Origin: Streptomyces sp. ML-6
GTDB lineage: Bacteria > Actinomycetota > Actinomycetes > Streptomycetales > Streptomycetaceae
Reading direction: 5' to 3'
Assembly: GCF_030116705.1 (NCBI RefSeq)
Contig: NZ_JAOTIK010000001.1
Coordinates: forward strand, 6,104,501 to 6,168,500
Length of the DNA stretch: 64,000 bases
Below are positions 9,457 to 18,393 of this stretch, piece after piece. Both the position numbers and the translations under genes were made by a program. The notes under the pieces are model-generated. The model was given only the letters and a program-made list of their open reading frames with translations, was not told the origin of the DNA and did no database searches. Position 1 is the first letter of the stretch. Every line of letters begins with the position of its first letter.

Positions 9457-10234
9457 GAAGGATCTTCGAGAGGAAGTCCTTGGCCCGGTCACTGCGCGGG
9501 TTGCTGAAGAACTGGTCGGGCGTGGCCTCTTCGACGATCTTTCCGTCCGCCATGAAGACGACCCGGTTCGCGGCCGAGCGGGCGAAGCCCATCTCGTGCG
9601 TGACCACGACCATCGTCATGCCGTCCCGGGCGAGCTGCTGCATGACCTCCAGCACCTCGTTGATCATCTCCGGGTCGAGCGCGGAGGTCGGCTCGTCGAA
9701 GAGGATCACCTTGGGGTCCATCGCCAACGCCCGTGCGATGGCCACGCGCTGCTGCTGGCCCCCGGAGAGCTGGGCGGGGTACTTGTCGGCCTGCGTCGCC
9801 ACGCCCACCCGGTCCAGCAGCGAACGGGCCTTGTCCTCGGCGGCCTTCTTGTCCGTCTTGCGGACCTTGATCTGGCCCAGCATCACGTTCTCGAGCACCG
9901 TCTTGTGCGCGAAGAGATTGAACGACTGGAAGACCATGCCGACATCGGCGCGCAGCCTGGCCAGCTCCTTGCCCTCCTGGGGCAACGGCTTGCCGTCGAT
10001 CGAGATGGCGCCCGAGTCGATCGTCTCCAAGCGGTTGATCGTGCGGCACAGCGTGGACTTCCCGGACCCGGAGGGCCCGATGACGACCACGACCTCGCCA
10101 CGGGCGATGGTCAGGTCGATGTCCTGGAGCACATGCAGTGCGCCGAAGTGCTTGTTGACGTTGCTCAGTACGACAAGGTCGCTCGCCCCGGGCGTGGCGT
10201 CCTCGGCGCCCTTGGTCACTGAAACTCCGCTCAT
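9449..10234 (-). CDS. gluA: Glutamate ABC transporter ATPase GluA
   Basis: This 261-residue ATPase energises glutamate import. Walker A is GPSGSGKST, the signature [19 protein letters not shown] and Walker [14 protein letters not shown], with the switch His in [10 protein letters not shown] took ATG 10234 (GGAG 11 nt upstream); the frame continues to another ATG at 10297 that would add residues not typical of the family. It is first in gluA-gluB-gluC-gluD. The divergent neighbour is the gluR-gluK two-component system, reported in S. coelicolor to sense glutamate and control this operon. Confidence 0.95.
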   Translation of the reverse strand: MSGVSVTKGAEDATPGASDLVVLSNVNKHFGALHVLQDIDLTIARGEVVVVIGPSGSGKSTLCRTINRLETIDSGAISIDGKPLPQEGKELARLRADVGMVFQSFNLFAHKTVLENVMLGQIKVRKTDKKAAEDKARSLLDRVGVATQADKYPAQLSGGQQQRVAIARALAMDPKVILFDEPTSALDPEMINEVLEVMQQLARDGMTMVVVTHEMGFARSAANRVVFMADGKIVEEATPDQFFSNPRSDRAKDFLSKILHH

Positions 10235-10267
10235 CGGCTTCTTGCTCCGTCCTCCTCGGTTGGAAGG

Positions 10268-10318
10268 ACCATAGGGACGCGGTGCTACCACCGTCATTAC
10301 ATCTGAGCGGAAATTGAG
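10268..10318 (-). promoter_or_regulatory. Candidate gluA promoter and response-regulator half-sites
   Basis: On the minus strand a -35-like ATGACG (10292-10297) and -10-like TATGGT (10268-10273) are 18 bp apart, upstream of gluA. Just beyond the -35 are two TGAG direct repeats (10304 and 10315, plus strand) with an 11-bp period, the spacing typical for OmpR-type activators. Assignment to GluR is a guess from position. Nothing else was recognised in the 378-bp divergent region 10235-10612. Confidence 0.4.
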
Positions 10319-10612
10319 GATAACGATCCGGTGGCGGCCGGACACACCGCGTGAACGGGGAGGGGGCCGTCCGACCCGGGGCGTACCGGGTGCATAACGG
10401 ATGGCCGGATGCGAGGGGCGGGCTCTTGACTGACACACCGCTCATCGGAGTGGATGCCCTGGTACGCCATGACGTGAAACGCCTCGGTACGGGGAAGCGA
10501 CGGGGAGCGTACGGGAGAACGCACCGACATGTACCGCCACCACGCATCCACCCGCCCGCGACCCGTGGGCACGCATCGACCCCGCACCCTCGCGACCCCG
10601 GAAAGGGAGGCC

Positions 10613-11305
10613 ATGAGACTGCTGCTCGTCGAGGACGACAACCATGTCGCGGCCGCCCTCTCCGCGATCCTCGCCCGGCACGGCTTCCGGGTCGTGCACG
10701 CGCGCAGCGGCGAGGAGGCACTCCAGGCGCTGCTGCCCGCGGACACGGAGCCGTTCGGCGTCGTGCTCCTCGACCTCGGCCTGCCCGACCAGGACGGTTA
10801 CGAGGTGTGCGGGAAGATCCGCAAGCGCACCTCCACCCCGGTGATCATGGTGACCGCGCGCTCCGACGTCCGGTCGCGGATCCACGGTCTCAACCTCGGC
10901 GCCGACGACTACGTGGTCAAGCCGTACGACACCGGCGAGCTCCTCGCCCGCATCCACGCGGTCAGCCGGCGCAACACGGTGGGCGAGGACACCGCGCCCA
11001 CGCCCGTCGCCGCGCTGCGCCTCGGACACGTGCACATCGAGCTCCCGACCCGCCGGGTCAGCGTCGACGGGGCGGAGGTCCAGCTCACCCGCAAGGAGTT
11101 CGACCTGCTCGCGCTGCTCGCGCAGCGCCCCGGGGTGGTCTTCCGCCGGGAGCAGATCATCAGCGAGGTGTGGCGCACCAGCTGGGAGGGCACGGGGCGC
11201 ACACTCGAGGTGCACGTCGCGTCCCTGCGTTCCAAACTGCGGCTGCCCGCACTGATCGAGACGGTGCGCGGGGTCGGCTACCGCCTCGTCGCCCCGACCC
11301 CGTAA
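10613..11305 (+). CDS. gluR: OmpR-type response regulator (GluR)
   Basis: This 230-residue DNA-binding response regulator has an N-terminal receiver domain: EDD acidic pocket near residue 7, phospho-acceptor Asp in VVLLDLGLPDQDGYE, switch Thr in IMVTARS and Lys in DYVVKPYDTGEL. A C-terminal winged helix follows (TRKEFDLLALLAQRPGVVFRREQI ... RTLEVHVASLRSKL). The ATG at 10613 has AGGGAGG immediately upstream. The kinase gene follows after 15 bp. The symbol rests on its place opposite gluABCD, the arrangement known for GluR-GluK in S. coelicolor. Confidence 0.85.
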   Translation: MRLLLVEDDNHVAAALSAILARHGFRVVHARSGEEALQALLPADTEPFGVVLLDLGLPDQDGYEVCGKIRKRTSTPVIMVTARSDVRSRIHGLNLGADDYVVKPYDTGELLARIHAVSRRNTVGEDTAPTPVAALRLGHVHIELPTRRVSVDGAEVQLTRKEFDLLALLAQRPGVVFRREQIISEVWRTSWEGTGRTLEVHVASLRSKLRLPALIETVRGVGYRLVAPTP

Positions 11306-11320
11306 GGGCGTACGTCCCAG

Positions 11321-12715
11321 GTGCGCACCCGGCTCCTTCCCCTGCTCATCATCCTCATGGCGAGCGTGCTGCTCGCCCTCGGTTTCCCGCTGGCCGTCAG
11401 CGTGGCCGCCGCCCAGCAGCAGCACGTCGTCATCGACCGCATCGACGACACGGCGCGCTTCGCCGCGCTCGCGCAGTTCATCACCGAGCCGACGGCCGGG
11501 TACGACGAGCGCCGGCGCACCCTGCGCAACGAACTCGACACCTACGCATCGGTGTACGGCATCCGCGCCGGCGTCTTCTACCGGGACGACCGGGCCATGG
11601 CGAAGGCCCCGGCGACCTGGCACCTCCCCATCGACGGCGCGGGCCGCGAGGCGTTCAAGGAAGCCCTCCTGGGGCGGCGCAGCCACGATCCGCCGCAGGT
11701 CTGGCCGTGGCAGGACGGCAGGATCGTCGTCGCCTCGCCCGTCGTGCGGGACGGTGACGTCGTCGCCGTCGTGGTCCTCGACTCGCCCACCGACGGGATG
11801 CGTTCGCGCACGCTCCGCGGCTGGCTGTTGATCGCGGCCGGCGAAGCGGTCGCGATGCTGGTGGCCGTCGGGGCCGCGATCCGCCTCACCGGCTGGGTCC
11901 TGCTGCCGGTACGGACCCTGGACGCGGCCACCCACGACATCGCCAGCGGACGCATGCGGTCGAGGGTCGCGGCCTCCGGCGGGCCACCGGAACTCAGGCG
12001 CCTGGCCCGCTCGTTCAACGAGATGGCCGACAACGTCGAGAACGTGCTGGAGCAGCAGCGCGCCTTCGTCGCCGACGCCTCGCACCAGCTGCGCAACCCC
12101 CTCGCCGCGCTGCTGCTGCGGATCGAACTCCTCGCGCTCGAACTCCCCGAGGGCAACGAGGAGATCGCCTCCGTGCGCACGGAGGGCAAACGCCTCGGGC
12201 AGGTCCTCGACGACCTGCTCGACCTCGCGCTGGCCGAACACGCCGCGGCCGATCTGCAGCTCACGGACATAGGCGCGCTCACCGCGGAACGCGTCGCGTC
12301 CTGGCGGCCGGTCGCCGAGGAGAAGGGGGTACGGCTCAGGGCGGACGGTTCGTCCGCGGTGACCGCCTGGGCGGATCCGATCGCGCTGTCGAGCGCCCTC
12401 GACGCCATCATCGACAACGCGCTGAAGTTCACCCCCGCGGGAGAAGAAGTCCTCGTCACGGTCGCCTCCGGCCGCGACGACGTGAGGGTCGTCGTCGCCG
12501 ACCGCGGACCCGGCCTCACCGAGCAGGAGATGGAGCGCGTCGGGGACCGGTTCTGGCGCAGCACCCAGCACCAGAACATCCAGGGATCAGGTCTGGGACT
12601 GTCCATCTCGCAGGCGCTGCTGGCCGCGGGTGGCGGTTCGATCGGTTACGCGGCCCATGAACCGCACGGGCTGTGCGTGACGGTTTCGGTGCCGCGCAAC
12701 GGCCCCCAGGGCTGA
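11321..12715 (+). CDS. gluK: Sensor histidine kinase (GluK)
   Basis: This 464-residue membrane kinase starts at GTG 11321. An N-terminal span (LLPLLIILMASVLLALGFPLAV) and a second span near residue 170-190 bracket an extracellular sensor of about 135 residues. HAMP follows, then the HisKA box FVADASHQLRNPLAALLLR with the phospho-His. The ATPase domain has N-box IDNALKFTPAGEEV, G1 DRGPGL and G2 GSGLGLSISQALL. It should phosphorylate the preceding response regulator. In S. coelicolor this pair responds to extracellular glutamate. The gap to the convergent TAXI gene (12716-12931) is GC-rich with many short GTGCGGGGCCGG-like repeats and no clear terminator. Confidence 0.88.
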   Translation: MRTRLLPLLIILMASVLLALGFPLAVSVAAAQQQHVVIDRIDDTARFAALAQFITEPTAGYDERRRTLRNELDTYASVYGIRAGVFYRDDRAMAKAPATWHLPIDGAGREAFKEALLGRRSHDPPQVWPWQDGRIVVASPVVRDGDVVAVVVLDSPTDGMRSRTLRGWLLIAAGEAVAMLVAVGAAIRLTGWVLLPVRTLDAATHDIASGRMRSRVAASGGPPELRRLARSFNEMADNVENVLEQQRAFVADASHQLRNPLAALLLRIELLALELPEGNEEIASVRTEGKRLGQVLDDLLDLALAEHAAADLQLTDIGALTAERVASWRPVAEEKGVRLRADGSSAVTAWADPIALSSALDAIIDNALKFTPAGEEVLVTVASGRDDVRVVVADRGPGLTEQEMERVGDRFWRSTQHQNIQGSGLGLSISQALLAAGGGSIGYAAHEPHGLCVTVSVPRNGPQG

Positions 12716-12931
12716 ACCGGGCCCGGTGCGCGGAAACGGGTCGTCGTGGGCGGGGCGACGTGGGGGAAGGGGCGGTGTGCGGGGCCGGCGGATGCGCCGG
12801 GGCGGGCGAGGCGCGAGGCCGAGCGCGATGGTGCGGTAACGGGTGAGGTGCCGGGCCGGGCGATGTGCGGGGCCGGGTGGTGTGCGGGAGCAGGCGGTGG
12901 GCGGGAAGCGGGCGACGCTGCGGGAACGGGG

Positions 12932-13930
12932 TCAGGGCTTGACCGAGCGGTAGTAGCGGCTGGCCCCTTCGTGCAGCGGCAGCGGATCGGTGTAGATCGC
13001 CGTGCGCAGATCCACCAGCTGCGCCGCGTGCACCTCCCTCCCGATCCGGTCCCGGCTGTCGATCACGGTCCGGGTGAACGCCTCCGTCAGCGCCGGGTCC
13101 GAGTGCTTCGTGGTCACCAGCACATTGGAGACCGCGACCGTCGGCACCGCCTGCCCCTGCTGTGCGTTGCGGTAGGCGTCGGCGGGCATCACGGCCGAGC
13201 GGTAGTAACGGGCGGACCCGCCCGCGGCCTGGAGCCTCTCGACCAGCCGGGCCTCCAGCGGCACCAGCCGGATCGGGAACCGGCCCGCCAGCTCCTGCAC
13301 GGCGGTGGTGGGCAGTCCGCCGGACCAGAAGAAGGCGTCGAGCCGTTCGTCCTCCAGCTGCTCGGGCATGGTGTCGATGCCGACGGGAACCGGTGTCACG
13401 TCGTCCTCGGGATCGAGACCGGCCGCCGCCAGCACCCGGTCGGCGACCAGACGCACCCCCGAACCCGGCTGCCCCACCCCGACGCGCTTGCCGCGCAGGT
13501 CCGAGACCTTCCGTATCCCCGAGTCCCGGGGCACGACCAGCTGGATGTAGTCGTCGTACAGCCGCACGCAGCCCCGCAGCAGGTCGGCGCCGGGCTTGCC
13601 GCTGCTCAGATAGGTGGCGAGGGCGTCGGTGGTGGCGATGGTGAAGTCGGCCTTCCCGGAGGCCACCCGGGCGATGTTCTGCTGCGACCCCTCGCTGGTC
13701 TGCAGCCGTATCGACACCTGGGGCAGATCCTTGGCCAGGTCCCCCCTGAGCCGTTCGCCGTAGCGCTGGTAGACCCCGCTGCGCACACCGGTGCTGAAGG
13801 TCAGGGTTCCCGTCGGCTCCGACGGCCCGAGCGGGAGCAGCCACCACAGCAGCAGCCCGAGCACGACGACGAGGGCGGCGCACGCCCGGAGGGCACGGCG
13901 CCTGCCGATGCGGGAAAGAGCCTGGAGCAT
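12932..13930 (-). CDS. TAXI-family solute-binding protein
   Basis: This 332-residue protein belongs to the TAXI branch of TRAP-transporter receptors. It has an uncleaved-looking N-terminal anchor (LVVVLGLLLWWLLPL) with no lipobox cysteine. The family core follows: FSTGVRSGVYQRYGERL, TSEGSQQNIARVASGKADF, VVPRDSGIRKVSDLRGKRVGVGQPGSG. TAXI receptors elsewhere bind carboxylates such as glutamate or 2-oxoglutarate. No TRAP membrane component is present in the window. The gene is convergent with the gluK kinase, so a role as an accessory ligand sensor for that kinase is possible but unproven. Confidence 0.85.
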   Translation of the reverse strand: MLQALSRIGRRRALRACAALVVVLGLLLWWLLPLGPSEPTGTLTFSTGVRSGVYQRYGERLRGDLAKDLPQVSIRLQTSEGSQQNIARVASGKADFTIATTDALATYLSSGKPGADLLRGCVRLYDDYIQLVVPRDSGIRKVSDLRGKRVGVGQPGSGVRLVADRVLAAAGLDPEDDVTPVPVGIDTMPEQLEDERLDAFFWSGGLPTTAVQELAGRFPIRLVPLEARLVERLQAAGGSARYYRSAVMPADAYRNAQQGQAVPTVAVSNVLVTTKHSDPALTEAFTRTVIDSRDRIGREVHAAQLVDLRTAIYTDPLPLHEGASRYYRSVKP

Positions 13931-13980
13931 GGCGGCGATCCTGCCAGCCCGTCCCGGCGATGACCAGGGCCGATCTCACT

Positions 13981-14033
13981 GTTTCCGCCGGGGCCGGCCG
14001 TCGGCTTCCCCGTTTCCGCCGGGGCCGGCCGTC
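13981..14033. repeat. 22-bp direct repeat running into the TetR gene stop codon
   Basis: GTTTCCGCCGGGGCCGGCCG plus TC occurs at 13981-14002 and 14012-14033. The second copy ends inside the stop codon of the adjacent TetR gene (14032-14034). It looks like a local duplication. Confidence 0.85.
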
Positions 14034-14640
14034 AGCGGGGCCAGTCGGGGGCGGGGTCCTCGTCGAGAAGCGGCCGGATGGCGCCCAGCACGGCGCCGAT
14101 GCACACGTCACGCAGTTCGGCGCGGGTGCAGGTCTCCTCGGTGAGCCAGTCCACGCAAAGCACCTGGACGAATACCAGCCAGCTTTTCAGGACGCCCGAC
14201 ACGGCCTTCCGGGTGCCCTCGTCGGCGAGTGGGAGGACGTCGAGCAGCCGCTCGCGCAGGGCGTCGAGCTCGTCGTTCATGATCGTCTGGATCAGCCGGT
14301 CGCCCGCCAGCACCCGGTTCGCCGCCAGGACGGTGTTGCGGTTCTCCGCGAAGTACCCGATGTGGGCGTCCAGCCCCTCGGTGAGCTGCTCGACGAGGGT
14401 GTCGGCGGGGTCGAACCGGCTCCTGGCGAGCAGCTCCGCGGCCACCTGCTGGTAGAGCGCGGCGAAGAGATCGCGCTTGCTGGGGAAGTGCTGGTAGAGC
14501 AGCGCGCGGGAGACGCCGGCCCGCTCGGCGACCCCTTCCATCAGGACGTCGTCGTACGGGCGCGCGGCGAAGAGCTGCGCGGCGACGGCGAGGAGCTGGG
14601 CGCGTCGTTCGGCGGGACTGAGGCGCTGACGGGGAGACAC
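14032..14640 (-). CDS. TetR-family transcriptional regulator
   Basis: This 202-residue repressor-type protein has the N-terminal TetR helix-turn-helix: RRAQLLAVAAQLFA, then MEGVAERAGVSRALLYQHFPSKRDLFAALY. The C-terminal ligand domain is diverse and gives no clue to the effector. It starts at a GTG (14640). It is divergent from a DUF4345 membrane protein gene, and the 106-bp spacer carries a strong inverted repeat that probably is its operator, controlling both genes. Confidence 0.92.
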   Translation of the reverse strand: MSPRQRLSPAERRAQLLAVAAQLFAARPYDDVLMEGVAERAGVSRALLYQHFPSKRDLFAALYQQVAAELLARSRFDPADTLVEQLTEGLDAHIGYFAENRNTVLAANRVLAGDRLIQTIMNDELDALRERLLDVLPLADEGTRKAVSGVLKSWLVFVQVLCVDWLTEETCTRAELRDVCIGAVLGAIRPLLDEDPAPDWPR

Positions 14641-14655
14641 CCGCCCATGCTACTT

Positions 14656-14698
14656 GACACATGTCTACTAGATGGCCGTAGCTTGGTAGACGCGTGTC
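14656..14698. promoter_or_regulatory. Inverted-repeat operator of the TetR/DUF4345 divergon
   Basis: GACACATGTCTAC (14656-14668) and GTAGACGCGTGTC (14686-14698) form an inverted repeat, identical except at the two central bases of each arm, spaced by 17 bp. Each arm is itself a near palindrome (GACAC-N2-GTC), which suggests two regulator dimers. The left arm overlaps a TTGACA (14655-14660) facing the DUF4345 gene. Confidence 0.75.
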
Positions 14699-14746
14699 CA
14701 GTAAGGCGTCCGTCGAACAGAGTCGACCAGAGGGGGATGGTGGATC

Positions 14747-15250
14747 GTGTCCAGAGGCAAGGTGCTCCGGGGGCTCGTGACGGCAATGGGGTACGTCTGC
14801 GTGGCGATCGGGCTCTTCCACGTCCTGCTCGGGAACGCCGCGATCCCGGGCGAGGGCTCGGCCGGTCCGACGATCGACAGCCTCGGACGGTTCTTCGGCG
14901 CGGCCTTCGCCGGGTACGGTCTCGCCTGGCTCTGGGCGGCCCGGCAGTCGCCGATTCCCGCGACGGCGGTCCGGTGGCTGGCCGGGGTCTTCCTGCTCGG
15001 GGCGATCGGGCGGGTGCTTTCGCTGGCCGTGCACGGGTGGCCGCACTGGTTCCAGGTGGCGCTGGCGGTCGTCGAACTGGTGCTGGCGCCGTTGCTCCTC
15101 CTGCTCGCGGACGCCGAGGAACGCGCGGGCGCCGAGGAACGCGCGGGCGCCGAGGAACGCGCGGGCGCCGAGGAACGCGCGGAAGCGGAAGAAGGCACGG
15201 AATCGGAGAAGAAGAAGGAAGAGGCGCGGGCACGGGAGGCGGGCGCCTGA
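14747..15250 (+). CDS. DUF4345-type small membrane protein
   Basis: This 167-residue protein has four hydrophobic segments: VTAMGYVCVAIGLFHVLLG, FFGAAFAGYGLAWLWAA, AVRWLAGVFLLGAIGRVLSL and FQVALAVVELVLAPLLLLL. That is the DUF4345 arrangement, of unknown function. The C-terminal tail holds four copies of AEERAG and then a charged Glu/Lys run. The GTG start at 14747 follows GGGGGA. It is presumably repressed by the divergent TetR regulator, and it may be exported-stress or lipid related, but nothing in the sequence says so. Confidence 0.72.
   Translation: MSRGKVLRGLVTAMGYVCVAIGLFHVLLGNAAIPGEGSAGPTIDSLGRFFGAAFAGYGLAWLWAARQSPIPATAVRWLAGVFLLGAIGRVLSLAVHGWPHWFQVALAVVELVLAPLLLLLADAEERAGAEERAGAEERAGAEERAEAEEGTESEKKKEEARAREAGA
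15113..15184 (+). repeat. Four in-frame 18-bp repeats encoding AEERAG
   Basis: GCCGAGGAACGCGCGGGC is repeated exactly three times from 15113 and a fourth time with its last two bases changed. The unit is a multiple of three, so copy-number change would only lengthen or shorten the acidic tail of the DUF4345 protein. Confidence 0.95.
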
Positions 15251-15406
15251 CGTGACGGCCGTGCACCAGGGGGCGGCTTCGCGCGGGCGGTGGGCGGTTG
15301 GGCGGTCCGGTCCGGGCCGGGAAACCTCGTGGCCGTCGCGTTCGCGGGGCCGGTATCGTCCGGTTCCCGGCCCGCCGTACCGACGGCTTCCCGCGTTCCG
15401 AAAGCG

Positions 15407-15766
15407 ATGACCATGACCAGCGGACGAGCGACGACGACCCTGTGGCGCCCCACCGGCCCCAAGGAGCTGGAGCTGGTCCGCGAGCTGGACTGGCGGGCGT
15501 GGCCGCCCCGGCTTCCCGAGCAGCCGATCTTCTACCCGGTCCTCGACGAGGAGTACGCGATCATGATCGCGCGGGACTGGAACGTGAAGCACGACGGCGC
15601 AGGCTTCGTCACCCGGTTCGAGGTCGAGTCGGACTTCCTGAGCCGTTATCCCGTCCGGCAGGCGGGTGGACGCACGATCCTCGAACTCTGGGTTCCGGCC
15701 GAGGAGCTCGACGAGTTCAACGCCCACATCGTCGGTGAGATCCAGGTGATCCACGAGTTCCGCTGA
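15407..15766 (+). CDS. Conserved streptomycete protein (often named ADP-ribosylation/crystallin J1)
   Basis: This 119-residue soluble protein opens with [37 protein letters not shown] and ends with [26 protein letters not shown] recall near-identical proteins being labelled ADP-ribosylation/crystallin J1, but it is far too short to be an ADP-ribosylglycohydrolase and lacks the metal-binding Asp motifs, so that name should not be taken as a function. ATG 15407 was chosen; 15413 is an alternative. No operon partner is evident. The spacer before it (15251-15406) holds only GC-rich sequence. Confidence 0.75.
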   Translation: MTMTSGRATTTLWRPTGPKELELVRELDWRAWPPRLPEQPIFYPVLDEEYAIMIARDWNVKHDGAGFVTRFEVESDFLSRYPVRQAGGRTILELWVPAEELDEFNAHIVGEIQVIHEFR

Positions 15767-15882
15767 CATCGGGCCGGGGGAGGGAGTGCCGCCCCTCCCC
15801 TCCGTGCCCCGCCGCACGGGCACCGACGGCGTCCCGGCCCGAGGCGGCGGGGGCCCTCCCCGGACCGCCTACCCTTGTGGGC

Positions 15883-17412
15883 ATGACCAGCAGCAGCGAC
15901 CGGAGCCCCGCAGTGAGCGTCGAGGGACCCAAGACCTACGAAGTCCGCACCTACGGGTGCCAGATGAACGTCCACGACTCCGAGCGGCTCTCGGGGCTGC
16001 TGGAGGGCGCGGGTTACGTCCGTGCGGACGAGGGTTCCGACGGCGACGCCGACGTCGTGGTCTTCAACACCTGCGCGGTGCGGGAGAACGCCGACAACAA
16101 GCTCTACGGCAACCTCGGCCGGCTCGCCCCGATGAAGACGAAGCGCCCCGGCATGCAGATCGCCGTCGGTGGCTGTCTGGCGCAGAAGGACCGCGACACC
16201 ATCGTCGAGCGGGCCCCGTGGGTCGACGTCGTCTTCGGCACGCACAACATCGGCAAGCTGCCGGTGCTGCTGGAGCGCGCCCGGGTCCAGGAGGAGGCGC
16301 AGATCGAGATCGCCGAATCCCTGGAGGCGTTCCCCTCCACCCTCCCCACCCGCCGCGAGTCCGCCTACGCGGCGTGGGTCTCCATCTCGGTCGGCTGCAA
16401 CAACACCTGCACCTTCTGTATCGTCCCGGCGCTCCGCGGCAAGGAGAAGGACCGCCGCACCGGCGACATCCTCGCCGAGATCGAGGCCCTGGTCGCCGAG
16501 GGCGTCTCGGAGATCACCCTGCTCGGCCAGAACGTGAACGCGTACGGCTCCGACATCGGCGACCGCGAGGCGTTCTCCAAGCTGCTGCGCGCCTGCGGGA
16601 AGATCGAGGGACTGGAGCGGGTCCGCTTCACCTCCCCGCACCCCCGCGACTTCACGGACGACGTGATCGCGGCCATGGCCGAGACGCCCAACGTGATGCC
16701 CCAGCTCCACATGCCGATGCAGTCGGGCTCGGACGCGATCCTCAAGGCGATGCGGCGTTCGTACCGGCAGGAGCGTTTCCTCGGCATCATCGAGAAGGTG
16801 CGCGCCGCGATGCCGGACGCCGCGATCTCCACCGACATCATCGTGGGCTTCCCCGGCGAGACCGAGGAGGACTTCGAGCAGACCATGCACGCGGTCCGCG
16901 AGGCGCGCTTCGCCAACGCCTTCACCTTCCAGTACTCCAAGCGCCCCGGGACGCCGGCCGCCGAGATGGCGGACCAGATCCCCAAGGAGGTCGTCCAGGA
17001 GCGGTACATGCGCCTGTCCGCCCTCCAGGAGGAGATCTCCTGGGAGGAGAACAAGAAGCAGGTCGGCCGGACGCTGGAGATCATGGTCGCGGAGGGCGAG
17101 GGCCGAAAGGACGGCGCGACCCACCGCCTCTCCGGCCGTGCCCCCGACAACCGGCTGGTCCACTTCACCAAGCCGGACGAGGACGTGCGGCCGGGCGACG
17201 TGGTGACCGTCGAGATCACCTACGCGGCCCCGCACCACCTCCTTGCCGAGGGGGCTCCGGTGGCCGTGCGGCGGACCCGGGCCGGGGACGCCTGGGAGAA
17301 GCGCAACGCGGCCGAGGCCGCCAAGCCGGCCGGGGTGATGCTGGGCCTGCCCGGCATCGGGGCCCCGGCGCCGCTGCCCGCCGCGGCGGCCCCCGGCTGC
17401 GGCTGCGACTGA
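15883..17412 (+). CDS. miaB: MiaB tRNA methylthiotransferase
   Basis: This 509-residue radical-SAM enzyme adds a methylthio group to isopentenyl-adenosine-37 of tRNAs reading UNN codons. The N-terminal cluster domain begins [11 protein letters not shown]; the second Cys is in [13 protein letters not shown] and the third in [10 protein letters not shown]. The radical-SAM triad is CNNTCTFC near residue 170. The TRAM RNA-binding domain occupies roughly 380-455. A Cys-containing tail (GCGCD) ends the protein. TACCCT at 15870-15875 lies 7 nt before ATG 15883 and there is no ribosome site, so the message may be leaderless. That also favours this ATG over the GTG two codons upstream. Confidence 0.96.
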   Translation: MTSSSDRSPAVSVEGPKTYEVRTYGCQMNVHDSERLSGLLEGAGYVRADEGSDGDADVVVFNTCAVRENADNKLYGNLGRLAPMKTKRPGMQIAVGGCLAQKDRDTIVERAPWVDVVFGTHNIGKLPVLLERARVQEEAQIEIAESLEAFPSTLPTRRESAYAAWVSISVGCNNTCTFCIVPALRGKEKDRRTGDILAEIEALVAEGVSEITLLGQNVNAYGSDIGDREAFSKLLRACGKIEGLERVRFTSPHPRDFTDDVIAAMAETPNVMPQLHMPMQSGSDAILKAMRRSYRQERFLGIIEKVRAAMPDAAISTDIIVGFPGETEEDFEQTMHAVREARFANAFTFQYSKRPGTPAAEMADQIPKEVVQERYMRLSALQEEISWEENKKQVGRTLEIMVAEGEGRKDGATHRLSGRAPDNRLVHFTKPDEDVRPGDVVTVEITYAAPHHLLAEGAPVAVRRTRAGDAWEKRNAAEAAKPAGVMLGLPGIGAPAPLPAAAAPGCGCD

Positions 17413-17486
17413 CCCCGGGCCGTCGGCCGTCCGGCGGACGACGGTGGCCGACCGGTGCGCCGGGCCCAAGCAGTACGCTGCCCACC

Positions 17487-18200
17487 ATGCTTGTCGCCGC
17501 CGCTGTCTGCCCCTGCCCGCCCCTGCTGGTACCCGAGGTCGCCGCGGGTGCCGCTCCCGAGCTCGACGCCCTGCGGGACGCCTGCGCCGAGGCCGTCGGC
17601 GTGCTCGCCGCGGCACGCCCCGAACTGCTGGTCGTGATCGGCCCGGCGGACCAAACGGGACGCGGCCCGCATCCGGAGGGCGCCACCGGCACCTTCGGGG
17701 GCTTCGGCGTCGACCTCGGCGTACGGCTCGGGCGCGACCTCGCGCCGGCGGGGGCGGGCCCGCTCCCGCCGTCCCTCTCCGTCGGTGCCTGGCTGCTCGC
17801 CCGCGCGGAATGGAGCGGGGTGCCGGTCGAGGGGCTGGGGGTGGGGGAACCGCTCGAAACCGGCCGTTGTGCGGACACCGGGCGGAAGCTGGCCGGCCGG
17901 GCGGAGCGGGTGGCGCTGCTCGTGCTGGGCGACGGCAGCGCCTGCCGCACGCTCAAGGCCCCGGGCTACCTGGACGAACGGGCCGAGGCGTTCGACGCGG
18001 CCGCCGCCCGCGCACTGGGCGCCGTGGACCCCGACGCGCTGCTCGCACTGGACGAGGAGCTGGCGTACGAGCTGAAGGCGGCGGGCCGGGCCCCCTGGCA
18101 GGTGCTCGCGGGGGCGGCGCGAGGCGCGGGCCTGGACGGGCGCCTGCTGTACGACGACGCCCCGTACGGCGTGGGGTACCTCGTCGCCGCATGGTCCTGA
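17487..18200 (+). CDS. Class III extradiol ring-cleavage dioxygenase-like protein
   Basis: This 237-residue protein starts MLVAAAVCPCPPLLVPEVAAG, the typical opening of an actinobacterial family related to LigB/AMMECR1-type extradiol dioxygenases. VVIGPADQTG sits where the second metal region is expected. The canonical catalytic histidines are not obvious: the first metal-loop position reads CPCPPLLVPE, without the usual His. Catalysis is therefore doubtful. TACGCT (17474-17479) lies 7 nt before the ATG, again suggesting a leaderless transcript. It sits between miaB and miaA on the same strand. The function is unknown. Confidence 0.7.
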   Translation: MLVAAAVCPCPPLLVPEVAAGAAPELDALRDACAEAVGVLAAARPELLVVIGPADQTGRGPHPEGATGTFGGFGVDLGVRLGRDLAPAGAGPLPPSLSVGAWLLARAEWSGVPVEGLGVGEPLETGRCADTGRKLAGRAERVALLVLGDGSACRTLKAPGYLDERAEAFDAAAARALGAVDPDALLALDEELAYELKAAGRAPWQVLAGAARGAGLDGRLLYDDAPYGVGYLVAAWS

Positions 18201-18329
18201 ACAGTCGGCCGGAACGGGCGGGGCCCTGAGCAGACGTCCCGGACGGGCGTGGCCCCGAGCAGTCGGTCACGAAGGGGCGTGGCCCTGAGCAGACGTCCCG
18301 GACGGGCGTGGCCCTGAGCCGTCGGCCCC
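18194..18329. repeat. Four degenerate ~30-bp tandem repeats at the end of the 17.5-kb gene
   Basis: Copies start near 18211, 18241, 18271 and 18300, built on GGACGGGCGTGGCCCTGAGC. A partial copy (GTCCTGAACAGTCGGCC) contains the stop codon of the preceding gene. No coding potential is supported in 18201-18393. Confidence 0.75.
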
Positions 18330-18393
18330 GGACCACGGGGGCGGCCGCACGGTCTCGCCGTACGGCCGCCCCCGGACCTGATTCAGCACAGGG

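Noticed and set aside
15407..15766. Functional ADP-ribosylation/crystallin J1 enzyme
   Set aside because: Only 119 residues and none of the Asp metal motifs of ADP-ribosylglycohydrolases, which are present in the separate gene at 49.2 kb.
15646..17616. About 650-codon open frame antisense to miaB
   Set aside because: The composition is Arg/Gly/Val-rich with no motif, typical of antisense frames in high-GC genomes.
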